DNA from: Cellvibrionaceae bacterium
Lineage (GTDB): Bacteria > Pseudomonadota > Gammaproteobacteria > Pseudomonadales > Cellvibrionaceae
NCBI GenBank assembly: GCA_027012915.1
Contig: JALUYN010000543.1
Span: 1 to 9,016, forward strand
Length of the DNA stretch: 9,016 nucleotides
Direction: 5' to 3'
Shown piece after piece: positions 1-5,342 of the stretch (position 1 is the stretch's first letter; every line of letters begins with the position of its first letter). The translations under genes and the position numbers were made by a program. Below the pieces are notes generated by a model that was not told where the DNA came from, made no database searches, and saw only the letters and a program-made list of their open reading frames with translations.

Positions 1-922
1 GGTCTTGCATGGCTGCGGTCATTTTTTCCACCAGGGCATCGGCGGCTTCGTCACCCACACACACAGCTACGGACAGTGCCATGCAGCGCTCGCCGGACGA
101 GCCAAAAGCGGCGCCGGTGAGTGCAGCTACGGCGTTATCCATATCGGCGTCTGGCATAACGATCGCGTGGTTCTTGGCGCCACCCAGGGCCTGGCAACGT
201 TTGCCGTGGGCGCTGGCGGTGGTGTATACATACTCGGCGATGGGGGTGGAGCCTACAAAGCTCACCGCTTTAACGCGAGGGTCAGTCAGTAGGGTGTCCA
301 CCGCAACCTTGTCGCCGTTAACAACGTTCAAAACACCCTTGGGCAGGCCGGCTTCTTCCATCAGTTGAGCGATATACAGTGCAGATGACGGATCGCGCTC
401 GGAGGGCTTCAGCACAAAGGTGTTGCCGCACATGATAGCCAGCGGGTACATCCACAGGGGAACCATGGCGGGGAAGTTAAACGGGGTAATACCGGCGACC
501 ACACCCAGAGGCTGCATTTCGCTCCAGGAATCGATGTTCGGGCCGACGTTTTTGCTGTGCTCACCTTTGAGCATCTGCGGGCCGTAGCAGCAGAATTCCA
601 CGTTTTCGATACCACGGGTCAGTTCACCCATGGCGTCGTGGGAGATCTTGCCGTGTTCTTCGCCAATCATGGCGCAGATTTTCTCAGCGTTATCTTCCAG
701 CAGTTGTTTGAATTTAAACATGATGCGGGCGCGCTTCGCCGGAGGGGTCTGGCGCCATGCAGGGTAGGCCGCTTCAGCCGTAGCGATGGCATCTTCCACA
801 GTTGTCTGTGGTGCCAGTGCCACCTGTTTGGTGACTTCGCCCGTCGCGGGGTTGAACACATCCTGGGTAGCGGTTGCGTCGGTTCGTATCTCGCCGTTAA
901 TCAGGTGGCCTACGATAGTCAT
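1..922 (-). CDS. mmsA: CoA-acylating methylmalonate/malonate-semialdehyde dehydrogenase, C-terminus cut by window edge
   Basis: The product oxidises malonate semialdehyde or methylmalonate semialdehyde to acetyl-CoA or propionyl-CoA with NAD+ and CoA, in the cytoplasm. The 307 visible residues start [11 protein letters not shown]; the family is usually about 500 long, so roughly the last 190 lie outside the window. Visible ALDH landmarks are the Asn149 oxyanion residue in TPFNFP, Lys172 in KPSE, the FVGST nucleotide-binding segment (222-226) and catalytic Cys280 in GERCMALS. Where ordinary ALDHs have ELGGK, this protein has ALGGAKNH (245-252); the missing general-base Glu is typical of the CoA-dependent MmsA/IolA branch. 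The ATG at 922-920 is preceded by GAGG (932-929) at 6 nt. It lies downstream of the aminotransferase on the same strand, so the two probably form a beta-alanine pathway (equivalent to bauC of Pseudomonas), although a hairpin terminator separates them. Family assignment is firm; preference for malonate over methylmalonate semialdehyde is inferred from the neighbours. Confidence 0.94.
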   Translation of the reverse strand, partial: MTIVGHLINGEIRTDATATQDVFNPATGEVTKQVALAPQTTVEDAIATAEAAYPAWRQTPPAKRARIMFKFKQLLEDNAEKICAMIGEEHGKISHDAMGELTRGIENVEFCCYGPQMLKGEHSKNVGPNIDSWSEMQPLGVVAGITPFNFPAMVPLWMYPLAIMCGNTFVLKPSERDPSSALYIAQLMEEAGLPKGVLNVVNGDKVAVDTLLTDPRVKAVSFVGSTPIAEYVYTTASAHGKRCQALGGAKNHAIVMPDADMDNAVAALTGAAFGSSGERCMALSVAVCVGDEAADALVEKMTAAMQD

Positions 923-1011
923 AATCTGCCTCTAGTTCAGTGTTGATCGATTGAAACGTTAATGTGTAAGGATAAGCACAAACGGGAAGGAATGGGTATT
1001 GGCTTTTGGTC

Positions 1012-1048
1012 AAAAAGGCCGACACCAGAGTGTGCACCGGGTGTCGGC
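1012..1048 (-). terminator. Intrinsic terminator after the aminotransferase gene
   Basis: GCCGACACC (1018-1026) is perfectly complementary to GGTGTCGGC (1040-1048), giving a 9-bp GC-rich stem with a 13-nt loop. Read on the minus strand, the stem is followed by C and then five T (1016-1012). It sits 29 bp past the aminotransferase stop codon, so it should end or attenuate that transcript before mmsA. The plus strand has no T-run after the stem, so the signal is one-directional. Confidence 0.82.
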
Positions 1049-1076
1049 TAAGCTCAACGAGGGAGTTACTCGGAAT

Positions 1077-2414
1077 TTAACCTTTGGCGACTTCCTGAAT
1101 ACTGTCGCCCAGGGCGTTAACCAATGCGTCGATTTCTTCGCTCTCGACAATAAATGGCAGGCCCAATTGAATGGTGTCGCCACCAAATCGTACATAGAAG
1201 CCTTTTTCCCACATCCTCAAACCGATGTCGTAGGGGCGTCGCAGTGGATCGCCGGGAGCAGCTTCAATGGTAAGGCCGGCAGCAAGGCCGCAGTTGCGAA
1301 TATCGGTAACCCAGGGCATGCCCTTGAGTTGGTGTACTCTCTCTTCCAGAACCGGTGCCATTTCGGCAGCGCGCTCTACCAGCTTGTCGTTTTCCAGAAC
1401 ATCCAGCGCGGCCAGGCCTGCGGCACAGGACACCGGGTGTGCGGAATAGGTGTAGCCGTGTGGCAGTTCCAGCATGTAATCCGCCGGGGTGTTTTCCATG
1501 TAGGTGTCGTAGATCTCTTCGCTCGCAATCACCGCTCCCATGGGAATGGCACCGTTGGTCATCTGCTTGGCAATATTGATCATATCGGGAACCACACCAA
1601 AGGCTTCGGCACCGGTGTTGGCTCCGACGCGACCGAAGGCAGTGATCACCTCATCGAAGATCAACAGAATATTGTGTTGCGTACAGATCTCGCGCAGACG
1701 CTGCAGGTAGCCCTGTGGCGGTGGCAGCACGCCGGCGGACCCCGCCATTGGCTCTACGATAACTGCGGCGATATTGGAGGCGTCGTGCAGGGCGATCAGC
1801 TCCAGCAGTTCGTCCGCTTTCCAGGCGCCTTCTTCAGGCAGGCCTTTGACAAACTTGTTCTCGGGCAGAACTGTGTGGGGCAGATGGTCGGCGTCGATAC
1901 CGTTGCCATATAGGGCGCGGTTGCCACCGATGCCGCCAACACTGATACCACCCCAGTTAACGCCGTGGTAGCCCTTGGCGCGACCAATCAGCTTGGTCTT
2001 GCTGGGCATGCCTTTCTTGCGCCAGTAGGCACGGGCGATTTTCAGCGACGTTTCAGCGGACTCTGAACCAGAGCCGGTGAAGAATACGCGGTTCAGACCT
2101 TCGGGCATAAAATCGCAGATGCGATCGGCCAGCTGGAAGGCTTTGGGATGGCCAAACTGAAATGCCGGTGAGTAATCCAGAGTTTTCAGCTGTTGGTTCA
2201 CCGCTTCGGTGATTTCCGGGCGGCAGTGGCCAGCGCCACATGTCCACAGACCGGACAGACCGTCGAAGATCTGGCGGCCATCGGCGCTGGTGAAATAGGC
2301 ACCGCTGGCAGAAGTAATGATGCGTGGGTCCTTCTTAAAGGCCCGGTTGCCAGTAAACGGCATCCAATGGGCGTCCAGTTGTTTCTGGCTCAACCCGGCA
2401 AACTTGTCGCTCAT
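1077..2414 (-). CDS. bauA: Beta-alanine:pyruvate aminotransferase (class III, PLP-dependent)
   Basis: The product transfers the amino group of beta-alanine (an omega-amino acid) to pyruvate, giving malonate semialdehyde and L-alanine; it is cytoplasmic. At 445 residues it is full length for the family. Visible landmarks are the GSGSESAETSLKIAR phosphate-binding segment (from 114), VEP (220-222), the PLP-pyridine Asp254 in IFDEVITAFGR, the Schiff-base Lys283 in AKQMTNGAIPMGA, HGYTYSAHP (319-327) and RFGGDTIQ (409-416), whose Arg is in the position that binds the substrate carboxylate in omega-transaminases. The AKQMTNGAIPMGA block is characteristic of the beta-alanine/omega-amino-acid branch rather than GABA or ornithine aminotransferases. 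The Shine-Dalgarno is weak (GAGAGA at 2427-2422). It is divergent from a LysR-type gene and upstream of mmsA, the bauR-bauA-bauC order of Pseudomonas without bauB. Physiological substrate could include other omega-amines, since the enzymes are promiscuous. Confidence 0.93.
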   Translation of the reverse strand: MSDKFAGLSQKQLDAHWMPFTGNRAFKKDPRIITSASGAYFTSADGRQIFDGLSGLWTCGAGHCRPEITEAVNQQLKTLDYSPAFQFGHPKAFQLADRICDFMPEGLNRVFFTGSGSESAETSLKIARAYWRKKGMPSKTKLIGRAKGYHGVNWGGISVGGIGGNRALYGNGIDADHLPHTVLPENKFVKGLPEEGAWKADELLELIALHDASNIAAVIVEPMAGSAGVLPPPQGYLQRLREICTQHNILLIFDEVITAFGRVGANTGAEAFGVVPDMINIAKQMTNGAIPMGAVIASEEIYDTYMENTPADYMLELPHGYTYSAHPVSCAAGLAALDVLENDKLVERAAEMAPVLEERVHQLKGMPWVTDIRNCGLAAGLTIEAAPGDPLRRPYDIGLRMWEKGFYVRFGGDTIQLGLPFIVESEEIDALVNALGDSIQEVAKG

Positions 2415-2447
2415 CAGTCAGTCTCTCTAGTTTTTTAAATAGTATCT

Positions 2448-2461
2448 ATCGGTTTTCCGAT
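2448..2461. promoter_or_regulatory. Perfect dyad ATCGG-N4-CCGAT, candidate operator
   Basis: ATCGGTTTTCCGAT has perfect 5-bp arms around a TTTT centre, 34-47 nt before the aminotransferase ATG. If TACTAT at 2444-2439 is the bauA -10 element, the dyad falls in the spacer between -35 and -10, where bound protein would interfere with or remodel RNA polymerase. As RNA it would be only a 5-bp hairpin without a T-run, so a DNA-binding site is more likely than a terminator. No binding protein can be named from sequence. Confidence 0.4.
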
Positions 2462-2495
2462 TTTGATGGTTCCAATGTAGTGCTATTTTTTAGTT

Positions 2496-2539
2496 GCATA
2501 AATATGAAAAAAAACATCTTTACATGCATAATATTGAAA
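2496..2539. repeat. 30-bp-spaced direct repeat, candidate LysR-type binding sites
   Basis: GCATAAATATGAAA (2496-2509) recurs as GCATAATATTGAAA (2526-2539), 11 of 14 positions identical, start to start exactly 30 bp. The first copy contains the small dyad CATA-AA-TATG (2497-2506), and the second is preceded by the palindrome ATGCAT (2524-2529). A 30-bp spacing puts the copies on nearly the same face of the helix, as expected for the paired recognition and activation sites used by LysR-type tetramers. The pair lies 82-125 bp upstream of the aminotransferase start. The function is inferred; the repeat itself is visible. Confidence 0.5.
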
Positions 2540-2607
2540 CTTAGAGCCGGGGTTTTGATGGGATACTCCATGCTCGGACAAGAACACAATAAATAGTAAG
2601 GGTTTCT

Positions 2608-3540
2608 ATGGGACGCAAGCAGACAGCCTTGCTGGGCCAGCTCAGTGATATCGACCTGCGATTGCTGCGGGTATTTCGTGCCGTGGCAGAGGCGGGGGGC
2701 TTTTCAGCGGCAGAGTTGAAGCTGAATATCGGGCGCTCCACCATCAGTCGGCATATCAAGGATCTGGAGCTGCGTTTGGGCATTGTCCTGTGTCATCGCG
2801 GGCGCAGCGGGTTTGCGTTGACCGACGAGGGTGAGCAGATTTATCAGGCAACCTTGCGATTGTTGTCCTCTTTGGACCACTTCCGTGGCGAAGTGGCGGA
2901 CGTGCACAAACGCATGACCGGCCATATTACCGTGGGTTTGTTTGATAAGACGGCTTCCAACCCGGAATCTCGTATCCACAAAGCCATGCAGATGTTTGAC
3001 GATCTGGCGCCGGAGGTGACGCTGGATATTATTGTCGAGCCGTTAAATGATCTGGAAGCTGGTGTGATGGAAGGGCGAATCCAGATTGCTGTGATCCCCA
3101 CCCACCGTGAATCCAGCAGCTTGGTGTATCAGCACTTGTTCTATGAACAGATGTACCTCTACTGCGGCGCAGAGCATCCGTTGTTCCAGAAGGACTCCCG
3201 CGAGGTGACGGTGGAAGATGTACGCGCGACCAAGTATGCAGGCCTGGGTTATCACTCGCCGAATATGGAACTCAGCAGCGAACTGGGCTGGGCTCGCGAC
3301 GCTACGGTATTTGATCAGGAAGCCATTATTCACTGCCTATTGTCGGGTCGCTACGTGGGCTATTTGCCGGATCACTACGCCGAACCCTTTGTGCGCAAGG
3401 GGCTGATCCGTCCACTTGCCAAGGAAAAATTCAACTACCAGTGTGATTTTGTGGCCATGCATCGTATGTCCCCCAAGCCGTCTCGAGTGGTAGAGACTTT
3501 CTGGGACTGTCTGCGAGAGGCGCACCAGGAAAACAACTGA
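2608..3540 (+). CDS. bauR: LysR-type transcriptional regulator, probably of the beta-alanine genes
   Basis: A 310-residue DNA-binding regulator, the usual length for LysR proteins. Residues about 13-72 form the winged helix-turn-helix: LRVFRAVAEAGGFSAAE, then the recognition helix region RSTISRHIKDLE and the wing ending LTDEG. A linker helix follows, and residues from about 105 (GHITVG) to 300 form the periplasmic-binding-protein-like effector domain. The effector is expected to be beta-alanine or a related metabolite, but no residue seen here proves that. It is transcribed away from the aminotransferase gene, the classical layout for a LysR activator controlling its neighbour and itself. The symbol is given by analogy with the regulator next to bauA in Pseudomonas and is less certain than the family. 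The ATG at 2608 has AAGGG 5 nt upstream. The gene is followed by a REP-like palindrome. Confidence 0.88.
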   Translation: MGRKQTALLGQLSDIDLRLLRVFRAVAEAGGFSAAELKLNIGRSTISRHIKDLELRLGIVLCHRGRSGFALTDEGEQIYQATLRLLSSLDHFRGEVADVHKRMTGHITVGLFDKTASNPESRIHKAMQMFDDLAPEVTLDIIVEPLNDLEAGVMEGRIQIAVIPTHRESSSLVYQHLFYEQMYLYCGAEHPLFQKDSREVTVEDVRATKYAGLGYHSPNMELSSELGWARDATVFDQEAIIHCLLSGRYVGYLPDHYAEPFVRKGLIRPLAKEKFNYQCDFVAMHRMSPKPSRVVETFWDCLREAHQENN

Positions 3541-3551
3541 CCTAAAGCAAT

Positions 3552-3641
3552 CCGTCATTCTCAGCGCGTTCAGTCTTTCCTGGCGCGTCCCGTCATTCCC
3601 GCGAAAGCGCACTACTGTCCGGGGATGACGACTCAGTTTTT
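3552..3641. repeat. REP-like palindromic repeat, possible terminator of the regulator gene
   Basis: CGTCATTCCCG (3591-3601) pairs with CGGGGATGACG (3620-3630), 11 bp with one G.T wobble and an 18-nt loop beginning CGAAAGCG. The motif CGTCATTCCCGCGAAAGCG resembles a dispersed repeat family that I know from many proteobacterial genomes. A shorter copy of the left end, CCGTCATTC, lies 38 bp upstream (3552-3560). Five T (3637-3641) follow the stem after 6 nt, so it may also terminate bauR transcription on the plus strand, though the gap makes that less than ideal. Confidence 0.6.
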
Positions 3642-3717
3642 CCAACTAACTGAACAATACTGCGGACAAGTAGCGTATTATTGCCGCCTGTCTACAACGC
3701 TTTTTCGAGTTTATTCT

Positions 3718-3957
3718 ATGCCCGATCTTTCACCCCTCAGCCAGACTCTGACCCGCGATGGCAAATCCGTCGATATCCAAATTGCCAAAAACGATCAAAA
3801 CGGTTGGACGCTGAAAATCATCGATCAATACAACAACTCCATCACCTGGGAAGATAACTTCCCCACCGATCAGGCGGCTCTGGACGAAGCCATTGCCTGT
3901 GCCGATGAAGAAGGTATGGACTGTCTGGTTGGCCCTGACCCCAGTCTGTTTTCCTGA
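3718..3957 (+). CDS. Small acidic protein of unknown function
   Basis: I do not recognise this 79-residue protein. It begins MPDLSPLSQTLTRDGKSVDI and is rich in Asp and Glu, with two Cys (in AIACADEEGMDCLVG), no signal peptide and no membrane segment. The visible pattern (hydrophilic strands with IQIAK and WTLKIID, then a helix DQAALDEAIACADEEG) suggests a small soluble alpha/beta fold. The frame stays open upstream to an ATG at 3625, but that start lies inside the REP-like palindrome and would add low-quality sequence (MTTQFFQLTEQYCG), so the ATG at 3718 is preferred. Its ribosome binding site is poor (GAG at 3706-3708). A TATTAT at 3676-3681 could be a -10 element, with no good -35. The stop is 19 nt before the ribonuclease HI start, so the two are probably co-transcribed; no functional link is known to me. 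Confidence 0.72.
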   Translation: MPDLSPLSQTLTRDGKSVDIQIAKNDQNGWTLKIIDQYNNSITWEDNFPTDQAALDEAIACADEEGMDCLVGPDPSLFS

Positions 3958-3976
3958 GTTGGGTGACTGAAGCAAG

Positions 3977-4720
3977 ATGGCAAAAAAGTACTATGTAGTC
4001 TGGGCCGGCAGAGAAACCGGCGTATTTGATAACTGGCCCTATACCAAGAGTCTGGTGGATGGTTTTACAGGGGCGCGTTACAAGTCTTTTCCTTCGAAGG
4101 CTGAAGCTGACGCCGCATTTTCTGGCGGTGGTCGTGCACCGGTTAAACGCAAGACGGCGGCAACCGGCAAATCAGCCGCAAAGCCCAAGGTCGACCCGAG
4201 CCTGTTCGATGTGCAGATTTTCTGTGATGGCGGCTGTGACCCGAATCCCGGGAAGGCTGGCTCTGGTATCGCCGTGTATCGAGACGGTGCGCTGAGCGAA
4301 TTGTGGTACGGACTCTACAATCCCCGTGGCACCAACAATTCAGCGGAACTCAATGCGCTCTTTCAATCGCTATTGATTGCCCAAAAGGCAGTGGCTGACG
4401 GCAAGAAACCACTAATCAGATGCGACTCCAAATATTCTATCGATTGCGTAACCAACTGGGCGTTTGGCTGGAAAGCCAAGGGCTGGAAGCGCAAGGTGGA
4501 AGGGGATATCAAGAATCTCGAGATTATTCAGCAGGCCCATGAGCTGTTTGTGCAACTGCAGTCCAGTATTGTGGTAGAGCATGTAAAAGCCCACGTGGGG
4601 ATCGAGGGCAACGAGTTGGCGGATCGTATGACTATGGTCGCGGTATCTCGCAAGGAATTGCAATTCGTTCAATACGAGAATTTGCAGATCAGCGAAATCC
4701 TCGCATTGCGCGCTGGCTAG
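3977..4720 (+). CDS. rnhA: Ribonuclease HI with N-terminal hybrid-binding (viroplasmin-like) domain
   Basis: The enzyme cuts the RNA strand of RNA-DNA hybrids, removing R-loops, primers and misincorporated RNA. The 247 residues form two domains. Residues 3-47 (KYYVVWAGRETGVF to KAEADAAF, with VDGFTGARYKSF) are the hybrid-binding domain also found in eukaryotic RNase H1 and caulimovirus viroplasmin. A basic, Ala-rich linker covers about 48-75. The catalytic domain runs from about 78 to 225, with the four metal-binding acids visible: Asp84 in FCDGGCDPNPG, Glu124 in NSAELNAL, Asp150 in RCDSKYS and Asp216 in GNELADRM. His206 in KAHVGIEGNE matches the flexible catalytic His of E. coli RNase HI. 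E. coli RnhA has 155 residues and lacks the first domain, so this is the longer type and the genome may carry a second, short rnhA. The symbol is used in the broad family sense. The preceding small gene ends 19 nt upstream. Confidence 0.93.
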   Translation: MAKKYYVVWAGRETGVFDNWPYTKSLVDGFTGARYKSFPSKAEADAAFSGGGRAPVKRKTAATGKSAAKPKVDPSLFDVQIFCDGGCDPNPGKAGSGIAVYRDGALSELWYGLYNPRGTNNSAELNALFQSLLIAQKAVADGKKPLIRCDSKYSIDCVTNWAFGWKAKGWKRKVEGDIKNLEIIQQAHELFVQLQSSIVVEHVKAHVGIEGNELADRMTMVAVSRKELQFVQYENLQISEILALRAG

Positions 4721-4961
4721 CTTAAGTCCCTCTAATTAATGTCGCTGACTTCAGACATTAACAGCCCACTCCAGCCCACATGTTGCATAAGTACATGCCC
4801 ATTTTGAGGGTTGATTCTACTATGCAAGCTTGCTTTTTGCCTGGTGCAAATTGTTCTCTGTAACATTTGCGGGTTTTTCATTTGATCTCGCTTTCACTCC
4901 CTGTGATATTGTTGCAAGTGACTATGGGAACCTATACCCATTTGTCGTCGAGATTGTCAGA
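4721..4961. other. Intergenic segment without a recognisable gene
   Basis: No reading frame here resembles a protein I know. The stretch is AT-richer than its neighbours (24 G/C of 60 at 4801-4860). It holds an inverted repeat (4736-4761), a direct repeat CAGCCCAC at 4762-4769 and 4772-4779 with 10-bp period, a weak dyad CATGT/ACATG (4779-4783 and 4793-4797) enclosing TTGCATAAGTA, and the palindrome GCAAGCTTGC followed by five T (4824-4838). It ends where homology to the aldehyde dehydrogenase remnant begins, so part of it is probably deletion or decay debris. Confidence 0.5.
4736..4761. repeat. Inverted repeat TTAATGTC-N10-GACATTAA
   Basis: Perfect 8-bp arms at 4736-4743 and 4754-4761; the 10-nt centre can also form an inner CTGA/TCAG pairing (4745-4748 with 4751-4754). 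It starts 15 bp past the ribonuclease HI stop. The stem is AT-rich and no T-run follows, so it is a poor intrinsic terminator. It may stabilise the 3' end of the transcript or be a protein-binding site. Confidence 0.5.
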
Positions 4962-5201
4962 TTTGGATTGGGTGCTGGTGTCTGGACCCGAGACATCAAT
5001 ACGGCCTTCCGTGTCGGGCGTGGTGTTGAAGCCGGACGCGTGTGGCCCAATTGCTATCACGCCTATCCCGCCCACGCGGCATTTGGTGGGTACAAGAAAT
5101 CAGGTGTAGGTCGTGAGACCCACAAGATGATGCTGGAGCACTATCAGCAAACCAAAAATCTGTTGGTGAGCTATAGCGATAATCCCCAAGGGTTCTTCTG
5201 A
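4962..5201 (+). pseudogene. C-terminal remnant of an AldB/ExaC-type aldehyde dehydrogenase
   Basis: About 80 codons, from [20 protein letters not shown] to the TGA at 5199-5201, match the C-terminus of NAD(P)-dependent acetaldehyde/aldehyde dehydrogenases of the AldB/ExaC group (about 506 residues). Diagnostic blocks are [40 protein letters not shown] and the ending [13 protein letters not shown]. In full-length proteins this part carries the oligomerisation strand and part of the substrate pocket; the NAD-binding domain and catalytic Cys are all missing. The same frame is open upstream to 4830, but residues before FGLGAG bear no ALDH resemblance. Conservation of the surviving segment with no internal stop suggests a fairly recent truncation, by deletion or recombination. 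It could still be expressed as a short peptide, but could not be catalytic. It lies 137 bp before an intact aldehyde dehydrogenase of a different subfamily. Confidence 0.88.
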
Positions 5202-5273
5202 GAATTGCCACTTCTGAATACGGCCTCTTCCAGGGATAGTCTTTTTCAGACATTGGCAGGAAAACCGGTTCAG

Positions 5274-5292
5274 ACCAGCCACCTTGGCTGGT
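5274..5292. repeat. Short strong hairpin upstream of the aldehyde dehydrogenase gene
   Basis: ACCAGCCA (5274-5281) and TGGCTGGT (5285-5292) are perfect 8-bp arms around a 3-nt loop. No T-run follows in either direction, so it is not a typical intrinsic terminator. It lies 47-65 nt before the GTG start at 5339 and just after a small palindrome AACCGGTT (5263-5270), so it could be an operator or a structured mRNA leader. Confidence 0.45.
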
Positions 5293-5328
5293 ACTGTAGA
5301 CGGTTAGTAACAATAACAAGCATATGCC

Positions 5329-5342
5329 GAGGTGAAATGTGA
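5329..5342 (+). promoter_or_regulatory. Ribosome binding site that selects a GTG start, overlapping ATGTGA
   Basis: GAGG (5329-5332) lies 6 nt before GTG at 5339, an ideal distance, and 15 nt before the first in-frame ATG at 5348, which is too far. GTG is therefore the preferred start of the 475-residue dehydrogenase. An out-of-frame ATG at 5337 overlaps the GTG and is followed at once by TGA (5340-5342), and a three-codon frame ATG-CCG-AGG-TGA (5324-5335) covers the Shine-Dalgarno. These may be chance or may tune initiation. Confidence 0.65.

Larger units (their letters stand above)
2415..2607. promoter_or_regulatory. Divergent control region between bauA and the LysR-type gene
   Basis: This 193-bp AT-rich gap separates two divergent starts and should hold both promoters and the regulator's binding sites. 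It contains a spaced direct repeat (2496-2539), an A8 tract (2507-2514) that may bend DNA, and a dyad (2448-2461). On the minus strand TACTAT (2444-2439) could be a -10 for bauA, but the hexamer 17 nt upstream, ATCAAA, is a poor -35, which would fit an activator-dependent promoter. I see no convincing -35/-10 pair for the regulator. The regulator's ribosome binding site AAGGG (2598-2602) lies 5 nt before its ATG. Confidence 0.6.

Noticed and set aside
5..368. Two overlapping plus-strand frames at the left edge
   Set aside because: They are antisense to mmsA, which reads without interruption on the minus strand from 922 to the edge with catalytic Cys280.
999..1913. Long plus-strand open frame (304 codons)
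   Set aside because: It lies antisense to the aminotransferase gene, whose protein has complete family motifs. The frame shows no known domain and its composition (His, Gln and Gly rich) is typical of an antisense shadow.
3625..3717. N-terminal extension of the small gene to the ATG at 3625
   Set aside because: The start lies within the right arm of the REP-like palindrome and the added 31 residues look like translated intergenic DNA.
4824..4838. GCAAGCTTGC followed by five T as an intrinsic terminator
   Set aside because: The palindrome has no loop and would leave at most three pairs in a hairpin, too weak to terminate.
4830..4961. Upstream part of the frame containing the aldehyde dehydrogenase remnant, as a fused N-terminus
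   Set aside because: Residues before FGLGAG show no resemblance to an ALDH or other domain; it is most simply noncoding DNA that happens to be open.
4721..5338. Insertion sequence or other mobile element as cause of the aldB truncation
   Set aside because: I found no transposase fragment, no terminal inverted repeats bounding the gap and no target-site duplication; a simple deletion explains it.
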